Shown one piece after another: positions 11,701 through 24,076 of a stretch of DNA of 64,000 nt (within the stretch, counting starts at the first letter, position 1; each line of letters starts with the position of its first letter). Source of the DNA: Anaeramoeba ignava (Eukaryota; Metamonada; Anaeramoebidae); NCBI GenBank assembly GCA_028826165.1, contig JAPDFW010000056.1:392001-456000 (forward strand). Direction: 5' to 3'. The translations under genes were made by a program, and so were the position numbers. Below the pieces are notes generated by a model that made no database searches, had not been told where the DNA came from, and worked only from the letters and a program-made list of their open reading frames with translations.

Positions 11701-14700
11701 TCTCCATAATCAAATTGAAGTTCTTCATTTATGAAAAGTTCACTTTCTTCATCATAATCATCATCTCCATAATAATTTAAATCTAAATTAGAATTATAGT
11801 TTGAATGTTTAGAATAAATGTGATTATATTGATTATTATCATAAATATAACCAAAATGTCCTCTATTTTTTCTTTCATTTTCTTTTTTTTCATTTGATTT
11901 AATTCTAAGTCTATAAGGATTTGCTGCTCCTAATAATCTAAGTCGTGAAGAAAGAGGTTTTCCATTAATAGATCTATCAATTAAAATTTCTTTTAATAAA
12001 ATAATGCAATCTTTAGATGCTGTATTAAATTCATCAAAGAAAATATTAACAAAAGATAAATTATCTTCATCTAATAATTCATTTGCTTTTTGAATTGTTT
12101 TGATTATATCTTGTCTTGTTGTTCCTCCATGAGTATTATGTACTATCAAATTTTCTTGCATAACAACTTTAATTAAATACTCAATTAATGCAGTTTTTCC
12201 ACATCCAGTTTCTCCTAATAAAATTACAGGAAGACCTGCAATTAATTTGTTTTGAATAAAAAGCATCTTTAAAATATTATCATCTGTTAATACATATCTT
12301 GTTTGTTCTTCTTTAAGTCTTTTTATAAGATCCTTTTTGATACTTTCCTCAACTTGTCTCAATTGCTGTGAAATTCTACCATTATTTGGATGAAGTTTTA
12401 ATGAAGATAAAATTCTAGATGTATCATTAATTTCAGCAGTTTGTTCTAATTTATTTGAAAAGTCTTTTGTAATCCCAACTTTGTTAGTTTTAAGGGGTTC
12501 TTGAATTTCACGTGGAAAAATTTTATTCATCATCTTTTGATCTTGAATAATGATATCAAATGAAATTTGACCTGTTTCATTATAAATAAGCAATAAAAGA
12601 ATCAAATTTCTTTCACTCCATTTTTTTGTTTCTGAAAAAAGTTGAGATAAAGTTTCTAAATTATTTGAATTTTCATCTTTTGCTTGATTTGTCCAATTTA
12701 CTGAACGTGAAACCATATTAAATGCAGTTAATGTGAATATTTCCCAAAATTTCTGAAGGAATGTGTTTGCTTGAGATTCATTTCCTTCAAAAATCCATTT
12801 TGCTGTATTAGGGTTTAAAAATTCATATTTTGATAATTGGATAATGTTGAATTTTAACATTGAACCTAAATTTGAAATGATTCTAAAAGTAAGAGAATTA
12901 TCAGTTACTTTTAAAATTTCTTTTAAAGACTTAAAGAAATTAATTAAATTTGGTTCTTGTTTCAAAAGATCTTCTCTTTCATCATCTTTCTTATCTTTAA
13001 ATGCTTGGAATAAATCCTTTTTTATTTCAAATAATCTTGCCATTTTTTTCAAATCTTTATCAATAATCCTTTGAATTCCTGAATAATCTATTTGAAAATT
13101 ATCAAAACTAAAACATTTTTCATCAACAAAACATTTCTTTTCTTGTAAATATTTTAATGGAGTAAAATGATTTATTCCATTTTCAGAATTTAATGTTCTG
13201 CTACTTGGTATTTCAAATGCAATTTCGAAAGTTGAATCCAATGACCAAATTAATAATTTTTCTTCAGAAATGTATCTTTTGGTTTCAATTGATTTCCACA
13301 TTAGTAATGTCCAAAGAAGATTTAATGTTTCTTGTTCTGGAAAGAATGGAAGTTCAATATGAAGATATTTGATACTTTTTTCATCAAGATTTTCTTGATT
13401 AATTTTTTGTATTTGTTTAAGGAATTCTTTTTTTGTTCCTTTTTTAAGAGAAATATTAAAATAGAGATATTTTTTTTGATTTTTATCTTGATTTGATTTT
13501 TTCTCATAAAAATTTTTTTGAATTTGATAAGTTTTCCCACAACCTGCAAGTTCAGATGTAAAAGTTTGAATATTTTCTTGATAATCTTTAAATTTAGAAA
13601 AAATGTATTGAAATTGGGTTCTTTCTAATGTTTGAATATTTTCATTGATATTTCCATTGTTAAATGCTTGAAGATAATTGAAATATTGATAAGAATCTCC
13701 TGAACAAATAATTAATAAAGGATATCTTGTTTTATAATTAATTAATTGAAGTTTTTGAATTAGAATATCACAAGTTGTTTTGTTTAAATCTTGGCCAAAT
13801 AAAACTGTAAACAGGAATTTTTGATTTTGATTTTCACTTCTTCCTCCTCTTTTTTCATTTTCAATTTCATTTTGATTTTCATTTTCATTTTCATTTTCGT
13901 TTTCATTTTCAATTTGATTTTCATTTTGATTTTCATTTTGATTTTCGTTTTGTAATTCATATATTTCAGATGATGTATTATAAATTTTATAAATAAAAAG
14001 GAAATTATCAATATCTTCTTCATTTGTTTCTGGATTGCAAATCAAAACATTCTCTCTTAAAGGAAAACTTGAACAATATCCAAAATATAAAGAAGTTGCA
14101 ATATCATAAATTGAATTTTTGTTTTCTGTTTTATAAAGGAATATAAGTGGATCTTGTATTGTTCCTTTTCTTTTATGTAAAATTTGACTATATTTGTTTA
14201 AAAATTGAAATTCTTGTGTATTAATTTTTGGTATTTTTCTAATTCTTTCTGGAATGGTTTCTTCAAATTTAATTTTTGTATTTAAACTTTTATAAAAAGA
14301 TTTGAATAATGAAGATTCTTTTTTCTGCTTAATATTTTTCATTTTCTTTTCTAATTTTGTAATGAAATTATATGATTTTTTTGAGGAAATTGTTTCTTGT
14401 TTAAAAAATTGGAAAAAGAATTTTGTTTCTTGTATATTTTTTTCAAAATAAAAATGATTAAAAATTGAGAAAAGTTGTTCATGAGAGAAAATTCTTGTTA
14501 TTCTAAACTCCAAACTTTCATTAATTTGTTTTTTCCAATCAATTAAATCTTCTTCATATTTATCTTTTAAAAATTTCAATTCATTTTCCCAATTTGAATT
14601 TGGTGTTAATTCTAATTTATCATTAAATTGTGAGTGATGATATTTGAAATGAGATTTATGAATTAATTCATCAAGAGTTCTTGATATTTTTTCAATTATA

Positions 14701-17700
14701 GGGAATATTCTTTGAAAATCTTCAATATATTGTTTTTCTATTGGATCTTCTTTTTTATCAAAAAGTTGAGATTTTTGACTTTGTGCTATTTGTGTATCTT
14801 GCAAAACATAAATCATTTGATAAAAATCATCAAACTTAAGTTCATCACTTCCTACATTACAAATAAAATTTCCTGATTGATTTTTATCCTTTTTTTTTGA
14901 AAAAAATTCGAAAATACAACCTTCGCTAAACATTTTTTGGATATTATCAAAAGCTTTTTGTTGAATAGATAAGTTAATTGATTTCAATTCTTCTAAAAAT
15001 TCATAAAACATGGAATGCAAAAGTTTAAAATCAAAGCTATAATTACTATGTTTGTTTTGGAAATCTTTTTCTGATTCTTCAATTTCATGAAGGAGTTGAT
15101 CAATATCTTTAAATTTTTTTTGATATAAATATTTTTCCATTCTTTTTCTTAATAATGTAATCAATGTTATTTCAACAAAAACTCGAGGATCACCAATAAG
15201 AGCACATTTCTTCATTGTATTTCCAAATTCATTATCATCTTTTTGTTTTCTGAGCCAATTTAAAACATCTGTTTGGAATATTACTTCTTCATTTTCTGAT
15301 TGAATTTGAATTTTGTTTTTAGGTTTTTCTTTTCTTGAAAATTGAACACCTTGATTTTCATCATTTGATTTTTGTTCTTCTTGTTTTTCATTTGTTATTT
15401 GTTCAAAATTATCTTTGGATCTTTGTTGGATAAGTTGTCCAATAAAATCTAAAATTGTGGAAGTGAGATATTTCATTGTTAATTGTGTTGTTTCTAATAT
15501 TTTTTTGGAATCTTTCAAGGTTTTTGTTTTATCAATTTTTTTTGGAAGAAATTCAGGTTGAGTTTCAAATTCAAATTCTTTGCAAAATTCTTTCATAGAA
15601 CGTAAATTTTTGTTATTTTTGATAGATTGATGATAATTCAAAATATACTCTGGACCAATTTTATATGTTTGTGCTCCAGGAAAAAAATAATTTAATTTTG
15701 AGATTTGTTCTTTGATTTCTTCTTGTGTTAATTCTAAAGGGAAAAGTTGTTCTATTTTTAATAAAGTGATTTGTTCTGTTCCAAATTCTTTTTGAATTAA
15801 TTCCCATTTTTCTTTGGATTTTTTGAAAATAACATTTTGCATATCTTGAAAATTTATTTTAGTTTTAATTTTGTTGTAATATTCTTCTTTTTCTTCTTCC
15901 CAAATATCAAAAAATATATGACTTTGTTTCAAATTGATTAAAGTATTTATAATTTCAAAACTTATAGCAATATCAGAACCAAAAATAAAATTTGAAAAGA
16001 TTAATGTTTCTGCATTTGAAAGTTTAATTTCATTTTGATTTTGATTTTGATTTTGATTTTGATTTTGATTTTTTTCTTTTTTTTCTTTTTCTTTTTCTTT
16101 TTCATTTTGATTTTGATTTTGATTTTGATTTTGATTTTCTTTTTCTTTTTCTTTTTCTTTTTCTTTTTCTTTTTCTTTTTCTTTTTCTTTTTGATTTTCA
16201 ATTTCATTTTCATTTATTTCAGTTTCTAATTCTTGATTAATTTGTTCAATTTTTTGATCAATAGAAGAAATATCAAAGAAAGTATTATCTAAAAATAGTG
16301 AAGAAAAGGAATTCAATGATCCTTTTTTGGAAAGGATATTGCTATAACTTTCTTCAGATTTTTGGAATATAGAATTAAGTTTGAATATTTGGAAATATTG
16401 AGGATATTTTGCTTTGTTTTTATTATAATCTGAAAATAACTTGATAGAACATTGAGAAGGATTATTTAAAATTTGATTTCTAATAAAAATTTGTTCTTTC
16501 CATTTTGTAATTAAATTCCAAAACTTATTTTGTTTAAATTTTTCTAAATTTTCAGTTTGTGAATTGGAAATTTTTTGAAACCAATTAAAAACAATAATAA
16601 GTTTTTGTGGATTTAATTTATCATTCTTAATTAAAGTAAAAAATTTTTCATTTTCAATTTCATTTTCTTTTGTTGAAGAGAATAAATATCTTTGAAATAA
16701 ACGACATTGATAAGGATCAACAGGAAAAGTTGAAAGAATATATTTATCGCTCATCATTTGTTGTGGATCAACTTTTTTAAACATTGAAAAAATAAATTTG
16801 TCAGATAATTGTTTGAATAAATCTAATTTGAATTTGAATTTAGTAATGAATTTGTTTTTTGATTCATTTTGCAAGAAATTAAAAGGATTTAGATTTTTCT
16901 TAAAGGAAGATAATTTGTTTTTAAGGAATTTCTTAATATTATTTTCTTGATTATTTTCTTCAATAAAATATTTTTTAAATTGATCAAAAAAATTATCCCA
17001 AAATATAATAAATTCTTTTAATTGAAAAGTTTTAAAGTTAACACCTTGAATTAATCTTAATCTTTGTTCTAATGAAATTATTTCCAACATATTTTCAATA
17101 ATTTTATTCTTTTGAATCATTTTTTTGAAAAAATTATAATCAAAATAATTTTTTTGTAAAAAGAAATCTATAAAGTCCCAATTTAATTTTGATTGGAAAA
17201 ATTTTGAGCTTTGGAAAATATTAATCATTTCAATAAATTTTTGTGGAAATTCATTTTTCTTAATAAAATTTGGATTTGGTTTATTTTGGATATTCAAAGC
17301 ATGATAAAGTGGATAATAGAAAGCTGATTTTATTTCTTTTCGGTTTTTTTCCAATATTTCAATTAAATTTTCAATAAATTTTGTTTTATCAGTTATTTTC
17401 CTATCTTGCATTTCTCCAATTAATTCAATAAAATTAGAAATTTCTTTTTCATTTCCAGGTAAAACAATATTGAATAATTGTTTTGAAGATGGATCAATGA
17501 ATAAAATGATAAAAATCCTTGATAATAAAGATAATTTATGAGAATTTTGACTTTCTAAAAATTTTTGTTGATTAAAAAATTCAGGAATAAAATCTTTTTG
17601 TTTAAAATTTTGATTTGACATTTGTTCAACTGCAATCATTGTTTGTTGAAATTGAAAAATAATATCAACAGAAGATTTTTGAATATATTTAAAAAAGGCA

Positions 17701-18701
17701 GAAAGAAATTCAGCACCAATTTCTTTTGGGAGATCTTCCTTTTTAGATCCAAAAAAGTTTGTGATTTTTTTCCCCAATTTTTTTAACAATCCTTTTTCTG
17801 CAAATCCAATATGAAACAAGTATTTATTCTTATCTTTTTTTAAACTTTGAATTTTTAATGTATTTGGTAAATCAAAATAAACATTTGTTTTTGGATAAGA
17901 TGCTTGAAATTTCAAATTTGTTTCTTTTAATTTTTTTTGGAATTCAAAAACCCAAATATTATTTTGATTTCTTTCTAATTTTTTTATTCCATTTTTTTGA
18001 TTTTTAAATTGTAATTTAATTTGATTTGGATTTGAAATTTTTTCTTTTTCTTCTTTTTTTTTGACTTTTTTTTTGAGTTCTTCAATAACTTGTTTGGAAT
18101 CAGCATAAATAAAAATAATTGCATTATAATCACCAATTTGTTCTTTAACTTTCTTTTTCTCTTTCTCTTTTTCTTTCTCTTTCTTTATATGTTGATGTTT
18201 TTGATTTTGTGATGTTTGTTTTGGTTTTTGATTTGTTTGTTTTGGTTTTTGATTTGTTTGTTCTCTTCTTTGATTTGTTTGTTTTGGTTTTTGATTTGTT
18301 TGTTTTGGTTTTTGTTTTTGATTTGTTTGTTCTCTTCTTTGATTTGTTTGTTCTCTTATTTGATTTGTTTGTTTTGGTTTTTGTTTTTGATTTGTTTGTT
18401 CTCTTCTTTGATTTGTTTGATTTGTTTGTTCTCTTCTTTGATCTGTTTGTTTTTGTTTTTGATTTGTTTGTTTTGGTTTTTGTTTTTGATTTGTTTGTTC
18501 TCTTATTTGATTTGTTTGTTTTGGTTTTTGATTTGTTTGTTCTCTTCTTTGATTTGTTTGATTTGTTTGTTTTGGTTTTTGTTGTTGATTTGTTTGATTT
18601 GTTTGATTTGTTTGTTTTGGTTTTTGTTGTTGATTTGTTTGTTGAATTTGTTTCTTTTCTTGTTCTTTTTCTTTTTGTTGTTTTGTTTCTTCGTTTCCCA
18701 T
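2795..18701 (-). CDS. RNF213: RNF213-like giant AAA+ / RZ-finger E3 ubiquitin ligase
   Basis: Homologue of RNF213 (dynein-like AAA+ core plus E3 module), about 5,270 residues if read through; human RNF213 is about 5,200. ATG at 18699-18701. Exon 1 is 18701-11018 and exon 2 starts at 10931; the 86-bp intron interrupts the AAA4 P-loop and splicing restores GKPGSSKS. Order: Q/N-rich N-terminus (about 160 residues), long helical region, degenerate P-loop AGCGKT (about residue 1717), AAA3 Walker A GETGCGKT (about 2163) with Walker B FFDEFN and the ANPYR motif, AAA4 P-loop (about 2559) with ILDEVALAELSP and SNWQLDP, RDFYHLLKM, then E3 shell. An RZ-type finger (C-x3-H then CPIC) lies near 4800-4870. 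Exon 2's frame ends at TGA 7813; 7812-5474 needs several frame shifts; 5473-2795 is open again. Start MGNEET fits the N-myristoylation pattern. Family role: ubiquitin/LPS/lipid-droplet and antimicrobial biology. Confidence 0.85.
5474..7812 (-). other. Frame-broken, low-complexity middle of the RNF213-like gene
   Basis: Part of the preceding gene lying between two long open blocks. Coding-like segments appear in alternating frames: a short piece after 7813, 7700-7396 (FSIEEFISYCFSLIEK, then FKELIINLKEEEE), 7386-7210, a Lys/Glu/Gln-rich repeat at about 7210-6790 made of TTTTTGATCTTTTTCTT-like units, then CFNCNEEIIDKPH at about 6750-6790, 6720-6300 (FFEFIGTMIFDLLKF), and a Gln-Asn hexamer block at about 6290-5520. 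At least five shifts in both directions are needed. Unpolished indels, real decay or unrecognised small introns could each explain this. Confidence 0.7.
5515..6290 (-). repeat. Coding TTTTGA hexamer block (Gln-Asn tract)
   Basis: About 130 copies of the hexamer, read on the minus strand mostly as Asn-Gln with Glu-Asn and Ile-Gln variants inside the RNF213-like gene. Near 5650 an irregular unit (TTGATTTCATTTTGA) shifts the phase, so the frame slips from Gln-Asn to Lys-Ile. This is one of the frame breaks in the gene. Confidence 0.9.
18190..18650 (-). repeat. QTNQ/KPK/RREQ modular repeat in the RNF213-like N-terminus
   Basis: Tandem coding repeat built from modules such as KPKQTNQ, RREQTNQ and QKQKPKQTNQ (21-27 nt each), giving a basic Q/N/T-rich, probably disordered N-terminal tail of about 150 residues. 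The antisense strand is also open here, as a consequence of composition. Confidence 0.9.
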
Positions 18702-19131
18702 TTAAATTTTTAGTAAAAAAAAAATGAAAATAAATTTTTTTTTTTTGTTTTTATTTTTATTTGAAATGAAAAAGAAAAAAAGTGAACATTTTTTTTTAAT
18801 TAAAAAATTAATAAAAGAAAACAAGTTTACGATCCAATTCTGTTTTCTTATTTAATTTATTTTTTTAATTTAAATTCAAAATAAAATAAAATTTATTATG
18901 TTTGATTTTAATTAACAATTAAATTGGAAAGAAAAAGTGGAAAGAAAAAAAGAAAAAGTGGAAAGTGCTTAAATCAGTCATTCCATCAATGATTATTTGA
19001 GTCATTGTATTTTTTGAATGAATTAATTAATAAAAAATTAAAGCAGAACTTTAATATTTGATTTATTTTTGAATTGATTTATTTTTTGGTTCATTTTAAA
19101 TGATTTTTGATTTATGATTTAATTTATTTAT
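18702..19131. other. Spacer between RNF213-like start and ORMDL end
   Basis: AT-rich, presumably the RNF213-like promoter and the ORMDL 3' region. It holds a perfect 9-bp inverted repeat AAGAAAACA/TGTTTTCTT (18815-18823 and 18841-18849) with a 17-nt loop, two AAAAAGTGGAAA motifs (about 18930-18965), and a non-repetitive island at about 18955-19015 that can form a hairpin (CAATGA/TCATTG) followed by ATTTTTTG. No protein-coding frame seen. Confidence 0.5.
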
Positions 19132-19877
19132 TTATTTATTTATCCCTAAAATCCTGACTTTATGCATAAAAGGAACTTTAGCAATAACAATCACACCTGA
19201 AGCAAAAATATTTAAACCAAAAGCAGTTAAAGATAATTTTGTATGACTAATTGTTATCATAAATCTATTTAGATGAAAAAATAAATAAATAAATTTATTT
19301 AATTAATAATGAATTAATGTAAATTAATTTTATATTATTTTTTTCAATATGGAAAATAATCAATTCAAATTTTTAACTTAAATTGTTCTTTTTATTAGAA
19401 TTATAAAAATTTAATTCAAAATGATGAAAAAATTACAAAACAATCGGAATGACAATAAGCACTTTTCGAGTCCAAGTATTTTGGACTTCAAAATCAATCT
19501 GTTCCCAAAAAGTATGTCGATCAAATCTACCTTGGTCATAATCAAAAGGAGTACCTTTAACCCAATGAAAAGCAAAAAAAGTAATCTTTAATTAAAAATT
19601 CAAAGAAAGAATAAAAAAAAAATTTTGTTAAAAATTTCATTTCATTTCATTTCATTATATTATATTATGAGTATACAATAGTGTGAGTAATATTTGTTAT
19701 TGTCCAAGCTGTTCCAGCATTTTCAACTCCAATCATCCACATAAAAACTCGAAATCCAACAATTAAACAAAGATAAATTGCCCAGAAATATTTATCACTT
19801 GCCCAATTAACACTTCGAATAACAACTGGTTCTCCATTATTTTGTACTTGTTTTTCAGATGGAACTTTTAAAAGCAT
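19132..19877 (-). CDS. ORMDL: ORMDL family sphingolipid regulator (ER membrane)
   Basis: ORM/ORMDL protein, about 160 residues (family about 153), an ER membrane regulator of serine palmitoyltransferase. Three exons: 19877-19677, 19585-19437 and 19264-19132 (TAA 19132-19134), with GT-AG introns whose phases join in frame. Family signatures appear in order: WASDKYFWAIYLCLI (TM1), GTAWTITNITHTI (compare WTLTNLIHN), HWVKGTPF, TFWEQIDF (compare HWEQMDYG), FTPI-like VIVIPIVL (TM), and a C-terminal TM ending KVRILGINK. The ATG at 19875-19877 is the first in frame. The gene lies just downstream of the V-ATPase a-subunit gene on the same strand, 259 bp away. No disruption seen. Identification is firm from the WTLTN, KGTPF and WEQ motifs. 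Confidence 0.94.
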
Positions 19878-20136
19878 TTTTTTTTTTGATAATTAAAAAA
19901 GGAAATTAAAAAAAAAATGAAAATTAAAAAAATTGAAAAAAAAAAAATTGTTTTTTCTTTATTTTTTTTCCTTTTGAAAAGATTAAAAAAAAAATAATAT
20001 TTTCTTCATTTGATTAAAGAAAAAAGAAAAAAGAAAAAAGAAAAGAAGAAGAGAAGAAAAAAAAAAAGTGGAAGAAATTGAAAAATTAGATCAAAATTCC
20101 AAAAAAAAAAAAAATAATAAGATTGATTTTTAAAAA

Positions 20137-21681
20137 TTAATTATCATTTGATCCAAGTGACTTAAAAGAAAAAGGAGTAAATTTTGTTCCTTCTCCAGAA
20201 TAAAATTTATTTTGGAATTCAACCCAATGAAGTCTTAAAGAATGAAGAAAAGCAGAAAACGATTCCATAACCATAAGAACTCCAATAGTAATTGCAGCCC
20301 AAATAGCAAAACCGAAAAAAACAATAAAAGAATATGTAGTTAACGGAAGCATTACGAGTTTATCCCAAAAAACTTTACTTAATTCTAATATTTAAAAAAT
20401 TTATTATTATTATTATTTATTTGATTTGATTTGATTTGATTTGAAAAAAATACGGGAATGTGCTAAAGAAAGTGCCCATAAACGAAGATATGATGCTGTG
20501 TTTGAAATGGAACCCAAAACAAATTCAATTGTTTCGATAATTTGTTCAACAAAAATTTCTGAAATTGGTATGTTCTCTTCATCCTCTTCTTCTGAATCTT
20601 TTTTTTCTTGGAATCTTTCCACTTTCGGTTTTTGTAAAACTATCTTTTTTTGGTTATTGTCATCTGATAAATCTTCAATTTCAAGTTCATCATTATCTGA
20701 TTTACTCTCGATTAATTTTTTCTCAATTTCGTTGGTATTTAATAATTCTCTACTATCTTCAAAATTGTCATTATGAATTTTAACCAATTTTTTTTGGCCT
20801 TTCATCATTTTCTTTTTCTTTTTAATTCTATGTCTCAAAATCCAAGGTTTTGGACAAAGCATCCACGGTATTGAAATAACAACCATAAACAAGAGAATTA
20901 ATTGAACAGTTCCTTGTTTTTCATAAATTTGGTCATCAGTCTTCACAGATCCTGGAGATAACACAAACTTGATTAAAGTGTTGATTAGCATAACTCCTCC
21001 ATGTTGTTTTGGATTGCTTCGTTGATTCCATCTTATTGTCCATTTGTAAAATACCAAAAATACCATATATCCAAAAAAACTGACCATCAGTACCATTTGT
21101 GGAAGAAATTCAAACCAAACATTGATCCACTTTTTGAAGTGAATTGAATTCATTAAACTCAATACAATTCCCATAATCATCTAAAAATTGATTTATTTTT
21201 GTTTTTGATATAAGAAGATAAATATTTTTTTTTCAATTAAATTCAATTCAATTCAAATATTACATGACTAACGCCATAAATCACAGACATTTTCATTTTC
21301 AATGAATTGACATATAATAATTCATTTTTTTTATGAACCCATTCTTTTTATCAAATAATAAATAAATAAAATTAATAAATAAATAATTAAATAATTAAAT
21401 AAATAATTAAAGTACGTGGATCAACACCAACTGGATAAACACAATCATTATATTTCAGAAGATAATGATCTCCTCCTGTTGCATTTTTTTCCCAACATGT
21501 TCCAAAAAAATCAATTGGAATTGAAAATGTTTCATTATAAAGAAAACCTGTATACATGCTGAATATTCCCATCATTAGCATAATATATCTTCCCTCAAAA
21601 AGTGTTAATGAAATCTTTTTTATTTTCATTTTATTATTATTTTTATTATTATTTTTATTTTTATTTTTATTTTTATTTTTA

Positions 21682-21712
<31 letters not shown>

Positions 21713-23531
21713 TTGATACATCAGTTAAACCTAATCGTAATAACTTCCTTTCAAACATAACTAATATTAATCCAGTCAAAGTTAGAATAAACCCATGACC
21801 CAAATCTCCAAACATAACTGCAAATAAAAAGGGGAATGTGATCATTGTAAAAGGACCTGGATTAACTTCTTGATAATTTGCTATTCCATAAGAATCAACT
21901 AAATTTTGGAATCCTCTTTGGAATTTGTTTGTTTGAAAATATGTTGGTGGCATTTCTTTGTCTATTCTTAAAATATTCAAAATTGCAGGAATTTGAACAC
22001 CACTTGTATCCTTTTATATTTTTTTTTAATTTATTAAATTAAATCAAATCAAATCAAATCAAATCAAATGAATAATTACAGATGCTTTTTTGAGTAAAAT
22101 TCTGATATTATTGATTAAAGATGTTGGACACCATCCTTCTCCTATCCAACATTTCTTATTTGGATCATATCGAAATAAATTCATTGTATGATAAATTAGT
22201 TTTTCTCTTTGGATCCTTTTTTTCCAGAATTCTATGTTTGTTTTGACTCTTTCAAGAGTATTTTTGATTTGACGTAATCCTTTATCAACAACAGATCGGA
22301 TTTCTCTGTTTTATTTATTAATAATTTCTAATTTTAATTTTATTAATTTTATTAATTTTTTTTTTTACGCAATCTCTTGATCAGTTTTATTGAAAAGTTC
22401 ATTTCTTTCATTTTGTTGAGATGGGATTTGAAATAATTTTGCTCCGAAACTTTGAATAATTCTTTGCACTCTTTCTCCCAATTGTTCTCCTTCACAAAAA
22501 AACACAAAAGCTTTCTTTCCAACTTTTCGATTTGCCTAAATATAAATTATTATTAATTTCATTTTAAATTCAACAAATTTAAACAAGTTTTATTGAAGAA
22601 AAATACTTTTTGGAAATCATTAAACATAATTTCATCATCTGAGAATTTCAAAAGCATATTTCCTCTTGTTGTTCTCCACAAAATTCTTTCTAATGTTGCG
22701 ATTTTGTCTTTTTCAACTGAACCGCTATAATATCTTTAATTCATGAAAAAGGTTTGGTTTGTTTTTTGATAAAAAATTTAATAAAAAGTTTAATGTGTTT
22801 TCTTGGATATTTTCCAAATTGCAAATTTTAAATTCTAAATGAAAAAAAACCTTAAATTTATATCTTGATCATTATCAATTAATGAGAGTTCTAAGTCATT
22901 TGGATCCTTAAATTGATTTTGTTTATTTTGCTCTATATTTATAGCTCCTCTTCCCTTTAAAAATATAAATAAAATAAATTATAAAAATATAAATAAAAAT
23001 AAATTAATACATCTCCATAAAGATTTTGGCTTTGTAAAATGACGAATCTTTTTTCTTTCAAATCAAAATATCTTTCACGAATTTCTTTCTGACTTTCATT
23101 GGTTTGTTGGACATCTTCAAAAATTTGATCAATTAAAGCTTCCAAATTTTCGAAAGAAGATTCAGCAATTTGGTCAATATCATCTTTTTCTAAATGCTGA
23201 GAACGAATTTCAAATGATGCGCTTTCAATTTGCAAATCAAAATATCGTAATTTTCTTTCAATTTCATCACATCTTCTAACTTCATTAATATAACTTCTTT
23301 CAAATGATTTCAAAGTTGTATTTGTCTAGAAAAATGTATAAAATTTTGTTTTGTAGAAATAAAATAATTATCCAAATAAATTGAAAAAAGGAAAAAATAG
23401 AGAATTATTTTTACATCAATAAATTGAATTGCTCCCATTTCTCCAAGTTGATTTAAAGTTTCATATAAAGAATCAGGTTGGAGATAAAGTTCAATTTTCG
23501 ACATTTCTTGACTTCTTAAAAGGTTCCCCAT
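20137..23531 (-). CDS. ATP6V0A: V-type proton ATPase subunit a (Vo, 11 exons)
   Basis: Membrane subunit a of the vacuolar H+-ATPase, which forms the proton half-channels next to the c-ring. Eleven exons: 23531-23415, 23325-23011, 22954-22851, 22733-22607, 22535-22369, 22305-22080, 22010-21720, 21614-21416, 21343-21264, 21180-20454, 20384-20137. All phases join, giving about 866 residues (family 800-850). The N-terminal cytosolic domain starts [17 protein letters not shown]. Family motifs: [57 protein letters not shown] and, in exon 10, RLWALSLAH, which carries the essential transport arginine (about 20487). It ends with [18 protein letters not shown]. An acidic insert of about 80 residues lies between the TM segments in exon 10. 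Unusually intron-rich for this window; intron 7 contains about ten TTTTTA units. Confidence 0.97.
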
Positions 23532-24076
23532 TTCTAAAAAGAAATTTAAATATGATTCCAAATGTAATTTATAATTAAAAATTATATTTATATTTTTTGT
23601 TTTAAACAAGTTGGAATGGTTTTTGAATGATTTTTGGATTATTGAGTTGTTTTTTTAAAAACACATAAATTTAAAAATAAATCCAAAAATAAATTTAAAA
23701 ATACAATTCAAAATAAATTCAAAAATAAATTTAAAAATAAATTTAAAAATAAATTTAAAAATAAATTTAAAAATAAATTTAAAAATAAATTTAAAAATAA
23801 ATTTAAAAATAAATTCAGAAATACAATTAGAAATAAATTCAGAAATACAATTAGAAATAAATTCAAAAATAAATTTAAAAATAAATTTAGAAATAAATTT
23901 AAAAATAAATTTCTAAAATAAATTCAGAAATACAATTAGAAATACAATTAGAAATAAATTCAGAAATAAATTTAGAAATAAATAATTGCTTACTTTAAAA
24001 TGATTATTTGGAAAATTGAAAAAAAAAAATGAAAAAATTTTTTTTCATTTTCTTTTTAAAATTAAAATAAAAAAAA
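23532..24076. repeat. Divergent intergenic region with AAATAAATTTAA array
   Basis: Shared upstream region of the V-ATPase a gene (-) and the acylaminoacyl peptidase gene (+), and so likely to hold both promoters. About 23660-23985 is an array of a 12-bp unit AAATAAATTTAA with AGAAATACAATT variants. A T-tract/CAT motif (TTTTTTTTCATTTTC) lies about 35 bp before the peptidase ATG. Confidence 0.75.

Noticed and set aside
18209-18727. Plus-strand open frame of about 170 codons rich in Phe, Val, Leu and Asp
   Set aside because: Antisense shadow of the QTNQ repeat at the RNF213-like N-terminus.
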